This document shows, piece after piece, positions 40,693 through 48,323 of a DNA stretch of 48,323 nt; position 1 is the stretch's first letter; each line of letters starts with the position of its first letter. The stretch comes from an uncultured Bacteroidales bacterium (GTDB lineage Bacteria > Bacteroidota > Bacteroidia > Bacteroidales > UBA932). A program made the translations under genes and the position numbers. The DNA lies in NCBI GenBank assembly GCA_900316525.1, contig ONDF01000020.1, forward strand, positions 1 to 48,323, read 5' to 3'. Under the pieces are notes generated by a model. It was not told where the DNA came from, did no database searches, and saw only the letters and a program-made list of their open reading frames with translations.

Positions 40693-43600
40693 ATGACATT
40701 CAAAGAATACAAGGGTCTTGATTTGGTGTCGACGGGGAACGCGATCCTCGAGAGATGGCTCGCGAACCGCGCCTTCGAGAAGTCGCTGGAGGTCCGTGAG
40801 GGCTGTCCGGAATTCATCTTCTTCGAGGGACCGCCGTCCGCCAACGGCATGCCCGGCATCCATCACGTGATGGCGCGGTCCATCAAGGACGCCATCTGCC
40901 GGTACAAGACCCAGACCGGATTCCAGGTCCGCCGCCGTGCCGGTTGGGATACCCACGGCCTCCCGGTGGAACTGGGCGTGGAGAAGAAGCTCGGCATCAC
41001 CAAGGCCGACATCGGCACGAAGATTTCCGTGGGCGAGTACAACGCCACCTGCCGCAAGGAGGTGATGAAGTATACGAAGGAGTGGGAGGTCATGACCCAG
41101 CGCGTCGGCTACTGGGTGGACATGAACGACCCGTACATCACCTACGACAACCGCTACATCGAAACCCTCTGGTACCTGCTGAAGGACATCTACAACAAGG
41201 GTCTCCTCTATAAGGGCTACACCATCCAGCCGTACTCCCCGACGGACGGCACCGGCCTGAGCTCGCACGAGCTCAACCAGCCCGGCTGCTACAAGGACGT
41301 GACGGACACCACCGCCACGGCCCAGTTCGAGGTCGTCAAGGACGGCGCCTCCCAGCCGCTCTTCGGCACGGAGACGCTCCCGGTGTACTTCCTGGCCTGG
41401 ACCACCACCCCGTGGACCCTGCCTTCCAACACCGCCCTCTGCGTGGGCCCGAACATCGATTACGTCCGCGTCCTGTCCTTCAACCCGTACACCGGCGCGC
41501 CGGCCATCTACGTGCTGGCCGAGGCCCTGGTGGGCGCCTGGTTCAACGCGAAGGGGGCCGATGTGCCCCTGGAGAGCTATCAGAAGGGTGACAAGGTCGT
41601 CCCGTGGAAGGTGCTTGACGGCAAGTTCAAGGGCGCCGATCTCGTGGGCATCCGCTACAAGCAGCTCATTCCGTGGTTCAAGCCCGATGGTGACGCTTTC
41701 CGCGTGATTCCGGGTGACTATGTGACCACCGAGGACGGTACCGGTATCGTCCACATCGCCCCTACCTTCGGCGCGGACGACAAGCGCGTCGCCGCCGCTT
41801 CGGGCATCGGCGCCATCATGCCGGTGGACCGCGACGGGAACCCGCAGGCGCAGGTGGACCGTCAGGGCCGCTTCTACCGCCTGGAAGACCTGGATCCCGC
41901 CTATGCCGCCACCGTGGACCCGTCCTACGCCCCGTTCTCCGGCCGGTACGTGAAGTCCGGCTATGTGGAGTACTTCGAGCACCGGGAGGAGGAAACGAGC
42001 CTGGACGTGGACCTCTGCCTGATGATGAAGGCCGAGGGCTCCCTGTTCAAGATGCAGAAGCACGTGCACAGCTACCCGCACTCCTGGCGCACCGACCGTC
42101 CGGTCCTCTATTATCCGCTGGATTCCTGGTTCATCAAGGCGACCGCGGTGAAGGACCAGATGGTGGCCCTGAACAAGCAGATCCGCTGGAAGCCGGAATC
42201 CACCGGCACCGGCCGTTTCGGCCAGTGGCTGGAGAACATCCAGGACTGGAACCTCTCCCGCAGCCGTTTCTGGGGCACTCCGCTCCCGATCTGGCGCACC
42301 GAGGACGGCAAGGAGGAGAAGTGCATCGGCTCCGCCGCGGAACTCTACAACGAGCTCGAGAAGGCCGTCGCCGCCGGCGTGATGGAGTCCAATCCGCTGA
42401 AGGAAAAAGGCTTCGACCCGGCCGATATGAGCCTTGAAAACTACGACAAGATCGACCTTCACCGTCCCTACGTGGACGATATGTTCCTGGTGTCCGACTC
42501 CGGGAAGAAGATGGTCCGCGAGTCCGACCTCATCGACGTGTGGTTCGACTCCGGCGCGATGCCGTACGCCCAGGAAGGCCTCCGCGGCCTGAAAGGCGGC
42601 CGCTTCGGCGCCACGGCGGACTTCATCGCCGAAGGCGTGGACCAGACCCGCGGCTGGTTCTACACCCTGCATGCCATCCATACGATGGTGAGCGGGACGC
42701 CGGCCTTCAAGCGCGTGATCTCCAACGGCCTCGTGCTGGACAAGAACGGCAACAAGATGTCCAAGCGTCTCGGCAACGCCGTGGATCCGTTCTACGCACT
42801 GGACAAGTACGGCGCCGACGCCCTCCGCTGGTATATGCTCACCAACGCCGAACCCTGGGACAACCTCAAGTTCGACGAGAACGGCGTGGACGAAGTGCGC
42901 CGCAAGTTCTTCGGCACCCTGTACAACACCTACTCCTTCTTCGCGCTGTATGCGAACATCGAGGGATGGACCCCCGGCAGCGGCGCCAAGATGGTCGAGG
43001 TCGACGGCAACATGGTCGAGATGGAGGAAGACGGCGAGGCCCGTCCCGAGATCGACCGCTGGATCACCTCCAAGCTGAATACGCTCATCCGCGAGGTGCG
43101 CGCCGCCTATGAGGATTACGACGTCAAGACCGCCGGCCGCCTCATCGAGACCTTCGTGTGCGACCACGTCTCCAACTGGTACGTCCGCCTGAACCGTTCC
43201 CGTTTCTGGAACGGGGACAAGGACGCCTTCCAGACGCTGTACGACGTGCTGATGGACGTCGCCGTCCTCGCCGCCCCGATCGCCCCGTTCTTCATGGACC
43301 AGCTCTACCTGGATCTCGGCGGTGAGTCCGAGTCCGTCCATTACGTCCTGATGCCCGAGGCCGACGAATCGGTCATCGATCCGGAACTCGAGGAGCGGAT
43401 GGAACTCGCCCAGCAGGCTACGTCGATGGTGCTCGCCCTCCGCAAGAAGGTGGGCATCCCCGTGCGCCAGCCGCTTGCGAAGATGCTCGTCCCGGTCATC
43501 TCCGACGCCGTCCGCGCGCGCCTGGAGGCTGTCAAGGGCCTGATTCTCGCGGAAGTGAACGTGAAGGAGATGGAGTTCGTGACGGATACCACCGGCATCC

Positions 43601-44145
43601 TCACCAAGAAGATCAAACCCAATTTCAAGACCCTCGGAAAGGTGTACGGCGCCCGGATGAAGGAGATCGCCGCCGCGTTCGGCACGCTGGACCAGGCTAC
43701 GATCACCGCCATCCAGAATGCCGAAACCGCCGGTGAGGCCTACACGCTCGCCCTCCCGGGCGGCGACGTGGTGCTGAACCCCGGCGACTACCAGATTTCC
43801 TCCGAGGATATGCCGGGCTGGCTGGTCGCCTCCGAAGGCGCCCTGACCATCGCCCTGGACGTGGAACTCACCGACGAGCTGCGCCGCGAAGGCGTGGCCC
43901 GCGAACTGGTGAACCGCATCCAGAACCTCCGCAAGACCGCCGGTTTCGAGGTCACCGACCGCATCGACACCGTCGTCTATGCCGATGTGCCCGAAATCGC
44001 GCCCGCCCTCGCCGCCTTCGGCGAGTGGATCGGCTCCCAGACCCTCTCCCGCAGCGTGACGCTGGCGCCGGCCGCCGAGGCCCCCGCCGACGCCAGCGAG
44101 GTGGAGTGGACCGAAGGCACCATTCAAATCGCAGTAAAACGTTAA
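40693..44145 (+). CDS. ileS: Isoleucyl-tRNA synthetase
   Basis: Charges tRNA-Ile. 1150 residues, the long eukaryote-like IleRS form of Bacteroidetes. Signature PSANGMPGIHH (HIGH equivalent GIHH at 55-58), editing domain at about 200-420 (TTTPWTLPSNTALCVGP, GTGIVHIAPTFGADD), KMSKR at 688-692 and an anticodon-binding and C-terminal region with ELRREGVARELVNRIQNLRK. The C-terminal MRIXX-type zinc finger of E. coli is absent. Twelve bases before the TraR/DksA-like gene. Confidence 0.97.
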   Translation: MTFKEYKGLDLVSTGNAILERWLANRAFEKSLEVREGCPEFIFFEGPPSANGMPGIHHVMARSIKDAICRYKTQTGFQVRRRAGWDTHGLPVELGVEKKLGITKADIGTKISVGEYNATCRKEVMKYTKEWEVMTQRVGYWVDMNDPYITYDNRYIETLWYLLKDIYNKGLLYKGYTIQPYSPTDGTGLSSHELNQPGCYKDVTDTTATAQFEVVKDGASQPLFGTETLPVYFLAWTTTPWTLPSNTALCVGPNIDYVRVLSFNPYTGAPAIYVLAEALVGAWFNAKGADVPLESYQKGDKVVPWKVLDGKFKGADLVGIRYKQLIPWFKPDGDAFRVIPGDYVTTEDGTGIVHIAPTFGADDKRVAAASGIGAIMPVDRDGNPQAQVDRQGRFYRLEDLDPAYAATVDPSYAPFSGRYVKSGYVEYFEHREEETSLDVDLCLMMKAEGSLFKMQKHVHSYPHSWRTDRPVLYYPLDSWFIKATAVKDQMVALNKQIRWKPESTGTGRFGQWLENIQDWNLSRSRFWGTPLPIWRTEDGKEEKCIGSAAELYNELEKAVAAGVMESNPLKEKGFDPADMSLENYDKIDLHRPYVDDMFLVSDSGKKMVRESDLIDVWFDSGAMPYAQEGLRGLKGGRFGATADFIAEGVDQTRGWFYTLHAIHTMVSGTPAFKRVISNGLVLDKNGNKMSKRLGNAVDPFYALDKYGADALRWYMLTNAEPWDNLKFDENGVDEVRRKFFGTLYNTYSFFALYANIEGWTPGSGAKMVEVDGNMVEMEEDGEARPEIDRWITSKLNTLIREVRAAYEDYDVKTAGRLIETFVCDHVSNWYVRLNRSRFWNGDKDAFQTLYDVLMDVAVLAAPIAPFFMDQLYLDLGGESESVHYVLMPEADESVIDPELEERMELAQQATSMVLALRKKVGIPVRQPLAKMLVPVISDAVRARLEAVKGLILAEVNVKEMEFVTDTTGILTKKIKPNFKTLGKVYGARMKEIAAAFGTLDQATITAIQNAETAGEAYTLALPGGDVVLNPGDYQISSEDMPGWLVASEGALTIALDVELTDELRREGVARELVNRIQNLRKTAGFEVTDRIDTVVYADVPEIAPALAAFGEWIGSQTLSRSVTLAPAAEAPADASEVEWTEGTIQIAVKR

Positions 44146-44157
44146 AAGACAGATACG

Positions 44158-44559
44158 ATGGAAGAGAACACCAAAACCCGCTATTCTGACGAGGAGCTCG
44201 AGGAATTCCGCGGCATTATCAATGAGATGCTGGACAAGGCTCGCGCCGAATACGCCACCCTCCGCAAGGTGATCATGAACGCCGGCGGAAACGACATCCT
44301 GGACACCGCCCCGACCTTCAAGACGGTCGAGGACGACGGCGCTTTCCAGCTGTCCAAGGAGGAGGCGAGCGCCCTGGCGCAGCGTCAGTACAAGTTCATC
44401 CAGAACCTCGAGGCGGCTCTCGTCCGCATCGAGAACAAGACCTACGGCATCTGCCGCGTGACTGGGAAGCTGATCCCCAAGGAGCGCCTTCGTCTGGTCC
44501 CGCACGCCACCCTCACCGTTGAGGCGAAGGAAATGCTGGCCAAGCAGGGAAAGAACTGA
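44158..44559 (+). CDS. TraR/DksA-family protein without zinc ligands
   Basis: 133 residues: N-terminal coiled coil (YSDEELEEFRGIINEMLDKARAEY) and a C-terminal zinc-finger-like fold, YGICRVTGKLIPKERLRLVPHATLTVEAK. Only the first of the four DksA cysteines remains (the others are Thr, Thr and Ala by alignment), so it should not bind zinc by the usual site; this is the common Bacteroidetes form. DksA proteins bind the secondary channel of RNA polymerase. It lies between ileS and lspA, an arrangement suggesting one mRNA. Confidence 0.9.
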   Translation: MEENTKTRYSDEELEEFRGIINEMLDKARAEYATLRKVIMNAGGNDILDTAPTFKTVEDDGAFQLSKEEASALAQRQYKFIQNLEAALVRIENKTYGICRVTGKLIPKERLRLVPHATLTVEAKEMLAKQGKN

Positions 44560-44572
44560 TTCCGCGGGATTC

Positions 44573-45190
44573 ATGAAAACCGGCAAGGGAACAAGGCTCC
44601 TCATCCTCGGTGCGATCCTCGTGATCATCGACCAGGTCGTCAAAGTCCTGGTGAAGCTCAATATGTCCATCGGGGAGCACTTCAGCGTGCTGGGGGACTG
44701 GTTCCAAATCCTGTTCATCGAGAACAAGGGGATGGCCTTCGGGATGTCATTCGGCGGGGTCGTCGGCAAGTATGCCCTGACCGCGTTCCGGATCGTCCTG
44801 TTCGTCGTCCTGACGGTGTGGATATCCCGCCTCCTGAAGCGGGGGAACGGTGACGACAAGCGCACACCGGTTCCCGCGGGCGTCCTGGTCGGCCTGACGC
44901 TCATCACCGCCGGCGCCCTCGGCAACATCATCGACTGCCTGTTCTACGGGCTGGTGTTCACCGAGTCGGCTCCCGGCGTCGTCGCCACCTGGGGGCATTA
45001 CGCGCCTTTCATGCAAGGCAAGGTGGTGGATATGTTCTACTTCCCGCTCTGGACCTGGCCCGACTGGGTTCCGCTCGTGGGCGGGGACATCTTCTTCGAG
45101 CCCGTGTTCAACTTCGCGGACAGCTGCGTCACGGTAGGTGCGATCTACCTGATCCTGTTCCAGTGGAAATTCTTCTCGAAGGAGGAGTAA
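44573..45190 (+). CDS. lspA: Signal peptidase II (prolipoprotein signal peptidase)
   Basis: Cleaves signal peptides from diacylglyceryl-prolipoproteins. 205 residues from ATG at 44573. Four membrane helices; conserved NKGMAFG, GNIIDCLFYG, catalytic Asp in KVVDMFYFP and catalytic Asp in FNFADSCVTVG. Longer than E. coli LspA (164) because of an extra periplasmic loop between the catalytic residues (about 135-180), typical of Bacteroidetes. Fits the lipoprotein gene at 38331. Confidence 0.96.
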   Translation: MKTGKGTRLLILGAILVIIDQVVKVLVKLNMSIGEHFSVLGDWFQILFIENKGMAFGMSFGGVVGKYALTAFRIVLFVVLTVWISRLLKRGNGDDKRTPVPAGVLVGLTLITAGALGNIIDCLFYGLVFTESAPGVVATWGHYAPFMQGKVVDMFYFPLWTWPDWVPLVGGDIFFEPVFNFADSCVTVGAIYLILFQWKFFSKEE

Positions 45191-45208
45191 AGTTTGGGGC
45201 GAAGTTCT

Positions 45209-45216
45209 TATCTTTG
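45209..45216 (+). promoter_or_regulatory. -7 element before tRNA-Ser(UGA)
   Basis: TATCTTTG, an exact match, 11 bases before the tRNA 5' end. TTTG occurs at 45193-45196 but only 12 nt upstream, so the -33 box is unclear. Confidence 0.5.
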
Positions 45217-45227
45217 CCCATCAATTC

Positions 45228-45312
45228 GGAGGTGTGGCCGAGTGGTCGATGGCGGCAGTCTTGAAAACTGTTGGGCGGCAACGTCCCGGGGGTTCGAATC
45301 CCTCCGCCTCCG
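45228..45312 (+). tRNA. tRNA-Ser (anticodon UGA)
   Basis: 85 nt. Acceptor stem GGAGGTG / CGCCTCC with discriminator G; anticodon loop CTTGAAA (TGA) closed by GCAGT/ACTGT; long serine-type variable arm; T loop GGGGGTTCGAATCCCTC. The 3' CCA is not encoded. The ATG of the next gene begins two bases after the discriminator. Confidence 0.95.
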
Positions 45313-45314
45313 CA

Positions 45315-46265
45315 ATGGTCCGCAAGTTCTTTTGCATCGTGGGCGCCCTGTTTGCCTTTGTGTCGCTCTCCGGCGCACAGGAAGCGGGGGAGAGGTTCGT
45401 GTTCACGCCCCAGTCCACCGCCCAGGCCCAGTTCGCCGGGTACTATGTGGCGCTGGAGCAGGGTTTCTATGCGGAGGAAGGGCTGGATGTCACGATCGCC
45501 CATCCCTATACCACCACCTCCGCCGTGGACAATATCCGGGAAGGCGTCTGCCAGGCGACCATCCTGCCGCTGTCCCTCGCGATGCGGACCATCGACGGCG
45601 GCCTGCCCCTCGTAAACATCCTCCAGACCTCGATGAACAGCGCGACGGTCATCATCTCCCGGTGGGGGGACGATCCGCTGACGCTTCGCGGCGCGAAAGT
45701 GGCCGCGTTCCGGGCGGGCTTCGGCCAGCTGGCCCGCAGTTTCGCCGAGATGGAGAACCTGGACTATGAATGGATCATGGCCGCCTCGGTCAAGAACATC
45801 TTCATCGCCGGCGCCGTCGACGCCACGTTGGCCCGGAGCTATGACGAGTACTACCAGCTTCTGCAGACCCGCATCATCCAGCCGGATACGGGCATCTACC
45901 GGTTCGAAGACCACCAGTACAATGTCCAGCAGGAGGGCGTGTATGTGACGCGGGCGTACTATGAGACCCACCGGGCGCAGGCCGAAGCTTTCGCCCGCGC
46001 CAGCCGGCGGGGCTGGGAATGGGCGGACGAGCACCCGGAGGAAACGCTGGACCTTGTGATGCGATATGTCCGGGAATACCGGATTCCCACGAACCGGACC
46101 TTGCAGGAACTGATGCTGAAGGAGGTCATCCGCCTGCAGCACGACCACGATTCGGGAATCAAGGAGTTCCGCCTCCGCCCCGATATGGTGGACAAGGCCA
46201 ATGAGATGATGGAGAAGGCCGGGATGATCTCCCGGCGGATCACCGTGGAGGACCTGCTGCCGTGA
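45315..46265 (+). CDS. NMT1/THI5-type periplasmic substrate-binding protein
   Basis: 316 residues from ATG at 45315; the frame is open through the tRNA upstream, but the start after it gives a clean signal peptide (MVRKFFCIVGALFAFVSLSGAQ, cleavage after AQ, no lipobox). The mature protein has the NMT1-like periplasmic binding fold (FAGYYVALEQGFYAEEGLDVTI, NIREGVCQATILPLSLAMR, GAKVAAFRAGFGQ). Such proteins usually deliver pyrimidines, sulfonates or similar ligands to ABC permeases, but no permease or ATPase is nearby. Its stop overlaps (GTGA) the start of a SpoIIE phosphatase with an external sensor domain, so it may feed a signal rather than a transporter. Confidence 0.87.
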   Translation: MVRKFFCIVGALFAFVSLSGAQEAGERFVFTPQSTAQAQFAGYYVALEQGFYAEEGLDVTIAHPYTTTSAVDNIREGVCQATILPLSLAMRTIDGGLPLVNILQTSMNSATVIISRWGDDPLTLRGAKVAAFRAGFGQLARSFAEMENLDYEWIMAASVKNIFIAGAVDATLARSYDEYYQLLQTRIIQPDTGIYRFEDHQYNVQQEGVYVTRAYYETHRAQAEAFARASRRGWEWADEHPEETLDLVMRYVREYRIPTNRTLQELMLKEVIRLQHDHDSGIKEFRLRPDMVDKANEMMEKAGMISRRITVEDLLP

Positions 46266-48193
46266 AGAAGCTGATCGACACCCTCCGCCGCTCCTTCTCG
46301 GCCCGCCTGAGCCTTTGGGTGGTCAGTTTCGCCGCCCTCGTCTTCCTCGGGGCGATGGCCTATTTCTTCACTGTCTCCCGTCGGTACGTCCGCGAGGAAG
46401 CCATCCTCCGCGCCACCCAGGTCGTGGAGAATTCGGTCCTCCGCCTGAACAACATCCTGGAGGACGTGCAGCTTTCCGCCGACAACCTGGAATGGCTGGT
46501 CTACCGCCACCTGGATGAACCCGAGTTGATGAAGGAGTACTCCCGGATCACGGTGCAGGGCAATCCGGTCCTGTCCGGCTGCTCCATCTCTTTCGAACCG
46601 AATTTCTTCAAGGGCCATTACTATTATTCCGCCTATTCGGGCTATGTCGGCGGCGCGCTGGAGACCGAACAGGAGGGCGATGAGGATTACCAGTATTTCT
46701 ATCTGGACTGGTATCTCCAGCCCAAGCTCCTGAACCAGCCCTGCTGGACCGAGCCCTACAGCGACTGGGAACAGGGCGACGCCGCAGACCGGCAGACGCA
46801 GCGGATGGTCTCCTACTGCAAGCCGCTCACGACTTCCGAGGGGTTCATCGGCTCCATCTCGCTGGACATTTCCCTGAAATGGTTGTCCGACAACCTTTCG
46901 CCCGTGAAGCCGTATCCGCACTCCTACAGCATCCTGATCAGCCGCGGCGGCACATACCTGGTGCATCCGGACCCGGAAAAGCTCTTCTACCAGACGATTT
47001 TCACCGAGGGTCTCATCGACCCGGACCCGGCGCAGGACGAGCTGGGAAAGAGCATGCTGGACCTGGAGGCCGGATACCGGCGGATGGAGATCGACGGCAT
47101 CCGCAGCTATGTCTTCTTCACGCCCCTCAAGGCGACGGGATGGAGCATGGCCATCGTCTGCCCGGAAAGCGACATCTTCGGCCGGTTCAACCGGCTCCGG
47201 TGGTTCATTACGATGATTGACTTGCTGGGGCTGCTCCTGCTGTTCTTCTCGTGCTTCCAGGTGATCCGGAAGGCGATGCGGCCGCTCAGCGACCTCGCCC
47301 GGCAGGCGGAAGACATCGCCTCCGGCCATTTCGACACCGTCCTTCCGGAGAATCAGCAGCCCGATGAGCTGGGCACCCTGTCCCGTTCCTTCGCCGACAT
47401 GCAGTCCTCCCTGGTCACCTATATGGACGAACTGACGCGGACCACCGCCAACAAAGTCCGGATTGAAGGGGAGCTGCAGATTGCCCGGAACATCCAGATG
47501 GGCATGCTCCCGCAGGTGTTCCCGCCGTTCCCGGAGCGGAAGGATATCGACCTGTATGCGTCCATGGTGCCGGCCCGGGAAGTGGGCGGCGACCTGTACG
47601 ACTATTTCATCCAGGGCAGCCGGCTGTATTTCTGCATTGGCGACGTCAGCGGCAAGGGGGTCCCGGCGAGCCTGTTCATGACCGTCGTGCAGAACCTGTT
47701 CCGCGCCGCCGGCCAGCAAGGGCTGCTGCCGGCCGAAATCGCGCATCGGATCAACGAGACCCTCGCCGACAGGAACGAGCAGCTGATGTTCGTGACGATG
47801 TTCATCGGCGCCATCGACCTGGAGACCGGGCGGCTGGATTTCTGCAACTGCGGGCACAATCCGCCGGTCGTCCTCCCGAAGGGCGGACATCCTTTCTTCC
47901 TGTCCTGCAAGGCCAATATGTCCATCGGCATCCTCCCTGAAGCCAAGTTTGAAGGCGAGTCGGTGGAAAGTTTCATGGATACGCCGCTGTTCCTGTATAC
48001 CGACGGCTTGAACGAGGCCGAGAATCCGGAGCATGTCCTGTTCGGCACCGACCGTCTCCTCGCCGTCCTGGGCGAGCCCTATACCGATGCGGAAACCGTC
48101 GTGAAGCGCATGCAGGCCGCCATTTCCGACCATGTGGCCGGGGCCGATGCCAGCGACGACCTGACGATGCTTTGCCTGGAAATCAAAAAATGA
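46262..48193 (+). CDS. Cache-HAMP-SpoIIE (PPM) membrane phosphatase
   Basis: 643 residues, GTG start overlapping the binding-protein gene. TM1 about 17-38; periplasmic Cache-like sensor about 39-315 (GNPVLSGCSISFEPNFFKG, later KATGWSMAIVCPESDIF); TM2 about 318-337; HAMP about 335-388; coiled coil; then a PP2C-type SpoIIE domain about 415-640 with metal-binding Asp residues in REVGGDLYD, GDVSGKGVPASL, DGLNEAEN and DDLTMLCL. This architecture is a receptor whose output is Ser/Thr dephosphorylation, usually of a STAS anti-anti-sigma factor. No STAS or anti-sigma gene lies in the window, so its target is elsewhere. Confidence 0.92.
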   Translation: MKKLIDTLRRSFSARLSLWVVSFAALVFLGAMAYFFTVSRRYVREEAILRATQVVENSVLRLNNILEDVQLSADNLEWLVYRHLDEPELMKEYSRITVQGNPVLSGCSISFEPNFFKGHYYYSAYSGYVGGALETEQEGDEDYQYFYLDWYLQPKLLNQPCWTEPYSDWEQGDAADRQTQRMVSYCKPLTTSEGFIGSISLDISLKWLSDNLSPVKPYPHSYSILISRGGTYLVHPDPEKLFYQTIFTEGLIDPDPAQDELGKSMLDLEAGYRRMEIDGIRSYVFFTPLKATGWSMAIVCPESDIFGRFNRLRWFITMIDLLGLLLLFFSCFQVIRKAMRPLSDLARQAEDIASGHFDTVLPENQQPDELGTLSRSFADMQSSLVTYMDELTRTTANKVRIEGELQIARNIQMGMLPQVFPPFPERKDIDLYASMVPAREVGGDLYDYFIQGSRLYFCIGDVSGKGVPASLFMTVVQNLFRAAGQQGLLPAEIAHRINETLADRNEQLMFVTMFIGAIDLETGRLDFCNCGHNPPVVLPKGGHPFFLSCKANMSIGILPEAKFEGESVESFMDTPLFLYTDGLNEAENPEHVLFGTDRLLAVLGEPYTDAETVVKRMQAAISDHVAGADASDDLTMLCLEIKK

Positions 48194-48218
48194 CAGCGCC
48201 GTTTGGCACTGTCATTTT
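48187..48218. terminator. Bidirectional terminator between the SpoIIE gene and tRNA-Ser(CGA)
   Basis: AAAATGACAGCGCC pairs with GGCACTGTCATTTT (14 bp, one C-A mismatch) over GTTT. The plus strand ends in TTTT; the minus strand continues into TTTTTT, so it also ends the tRNA transcript. It overlaps the last codons of the phosphatase gene. Confidence 0.85.
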
Positions 48219-48225
48219 GATTAAG

Positions 48226-48312
48226 CGGTGAGGAAGGGATTCGAACCCCCGGTACGCGCAAACGTACACCTGTTTTCGAGGCAGGCTCCTTCAACCACTC
48301 GGACACCTCACC
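48226..48312 (-). tRNA. tRNA-Ser (anticodon CGA)
   Basis: 87 nt on the minus strand. Acceptor stem GGTGAGG / CCTCACC with discriminator G, anticodon loop CTCGAAA (CGA), long variable arm, T arm GGGGGTTCGAATCCCTT. CCA is not encoded. Faces tRNA-Ser(UGA) 3 kb away. Confidence 0.95.
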
Positions 48313-48323
48313 GTTGGGACTGC

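Noticed and set aside
40054..44931. 1625-codon open frame on the minus strand opposite ileS
   Set aside because: Antisense to a clear ileS and made of Val/His/Gly/Arg-rich low-complexity sequence; long antisense frames are expected in GC-rich DNA with GC-ending codons. No family motif is seen.
45234..45314. Upstream extension of the NMT1 binding-protein frame
   Set aside because: It reads through tRNA-Ser(UGA); the ATG at 45315 directly gives a signal peptide.
48079..48306. 75-codon minus-strand frame containing tRNA-Ser(CGA)
   Set aside because: Its start translates the tRNA gene and its end the antisense of the SpoIIE gene; a common tRNA artefact.
45228..48312. Integrative element inserted at tRNA-Ser
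   Set aside because: No integrase, no direct repeat of a tRNA 3' end, and base composition like the neighbours; the two tRNAs are different isoacceptors.

Overview
This 48 kb window is a stretch of core chromosome from a high-GC member of the Bacteroidales (roughly 60-65% G+C by eye), probably an uncultured gut-type lineage. The assignment rests on gene content (DUF4783 protein, DksA-like protein without its zinc cysteines, DUF4369-thioredoxin lipoprotein, eukaryote-like glycogen enzymes, long LspA), the absence of Shine-Dalgarno sites, and several copies of the Bacteroidetes promoter (TTG, about 19-20 nt, TANNTTTG). No phage, transposase, integrase or CRISPR array is present. Coding density is very high, and many genes overlap as ATGA or GTGA.

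Layout: 1-3629 holds the end of dnaG and metG. 3740-6772 is a minus-strand block (SPFH protein, M16 peptidase, secreted protein of unknown function). 6841-9456 holds dnaX and lptB. 9459-9557 is a sigma-54 promoter followed by a short terminated non-coding transcript. 9571-11147 holds ispH and cmk (minus). 11218-12366 is a sigma-54 activator that lacks a DNA-binding domain. 12419-14002 holds efp, a DUF4783 protein and rlmH. 13995-17510 is a large NtrY-like sensor kinase, a possible partner of that activator. 17544-23463 holds engB, prs, a small membrane protein, a PHP-domain membrane protein, a phosphoethanolamine-transferase-like enzyme and der. 23467-25573 holds nadE, xseA and xseB. 25575-36350 is a five-gene glycogen cluster: branching enzyme, debranching enzyme, GT4/5-type synthase, GH57 enzyme, and a 1410-residue fusion of GT3 glycogen synthase with GT35 phosphorylase. 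36393-39437 holds ribF, greA, a HIT protein and a thioredoxin-fold lipoprotein. 39434-40625 holds tsaB and cvpA (minus). 40693-45190 holds ileS, a TraR/DksA-like gene and lspA. 45228-48312 holds two serine tRNA genes facing each other around an NMT1-type binding protein and a Cache/HAMP/SpoIIE phosphatase.

Three things stand out. First, a sigma-54 promoter with perfect GG-N10-GC spacing can transcribe only a roughly 70 nt non-coding RNA, and a sigma-54 activator without a helix-turn-helix and an NtrY-like kinase lie within 5 kb. Second, a dispersed palindromic repeat (GTCATTTCG...GAGAAATCT) occurs six times. Five copies lie inside genes, in frame, in M16, dnaX and lptB; in M16 and dnaX they are head-to-head pairs. 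A second, unrelated 118 bp inverted-repeat element interrupts ribF in frame. Third, the NMT1/SpoIIE pair between the tRNA genes looks like a self-contained ligand-sensing cassette.
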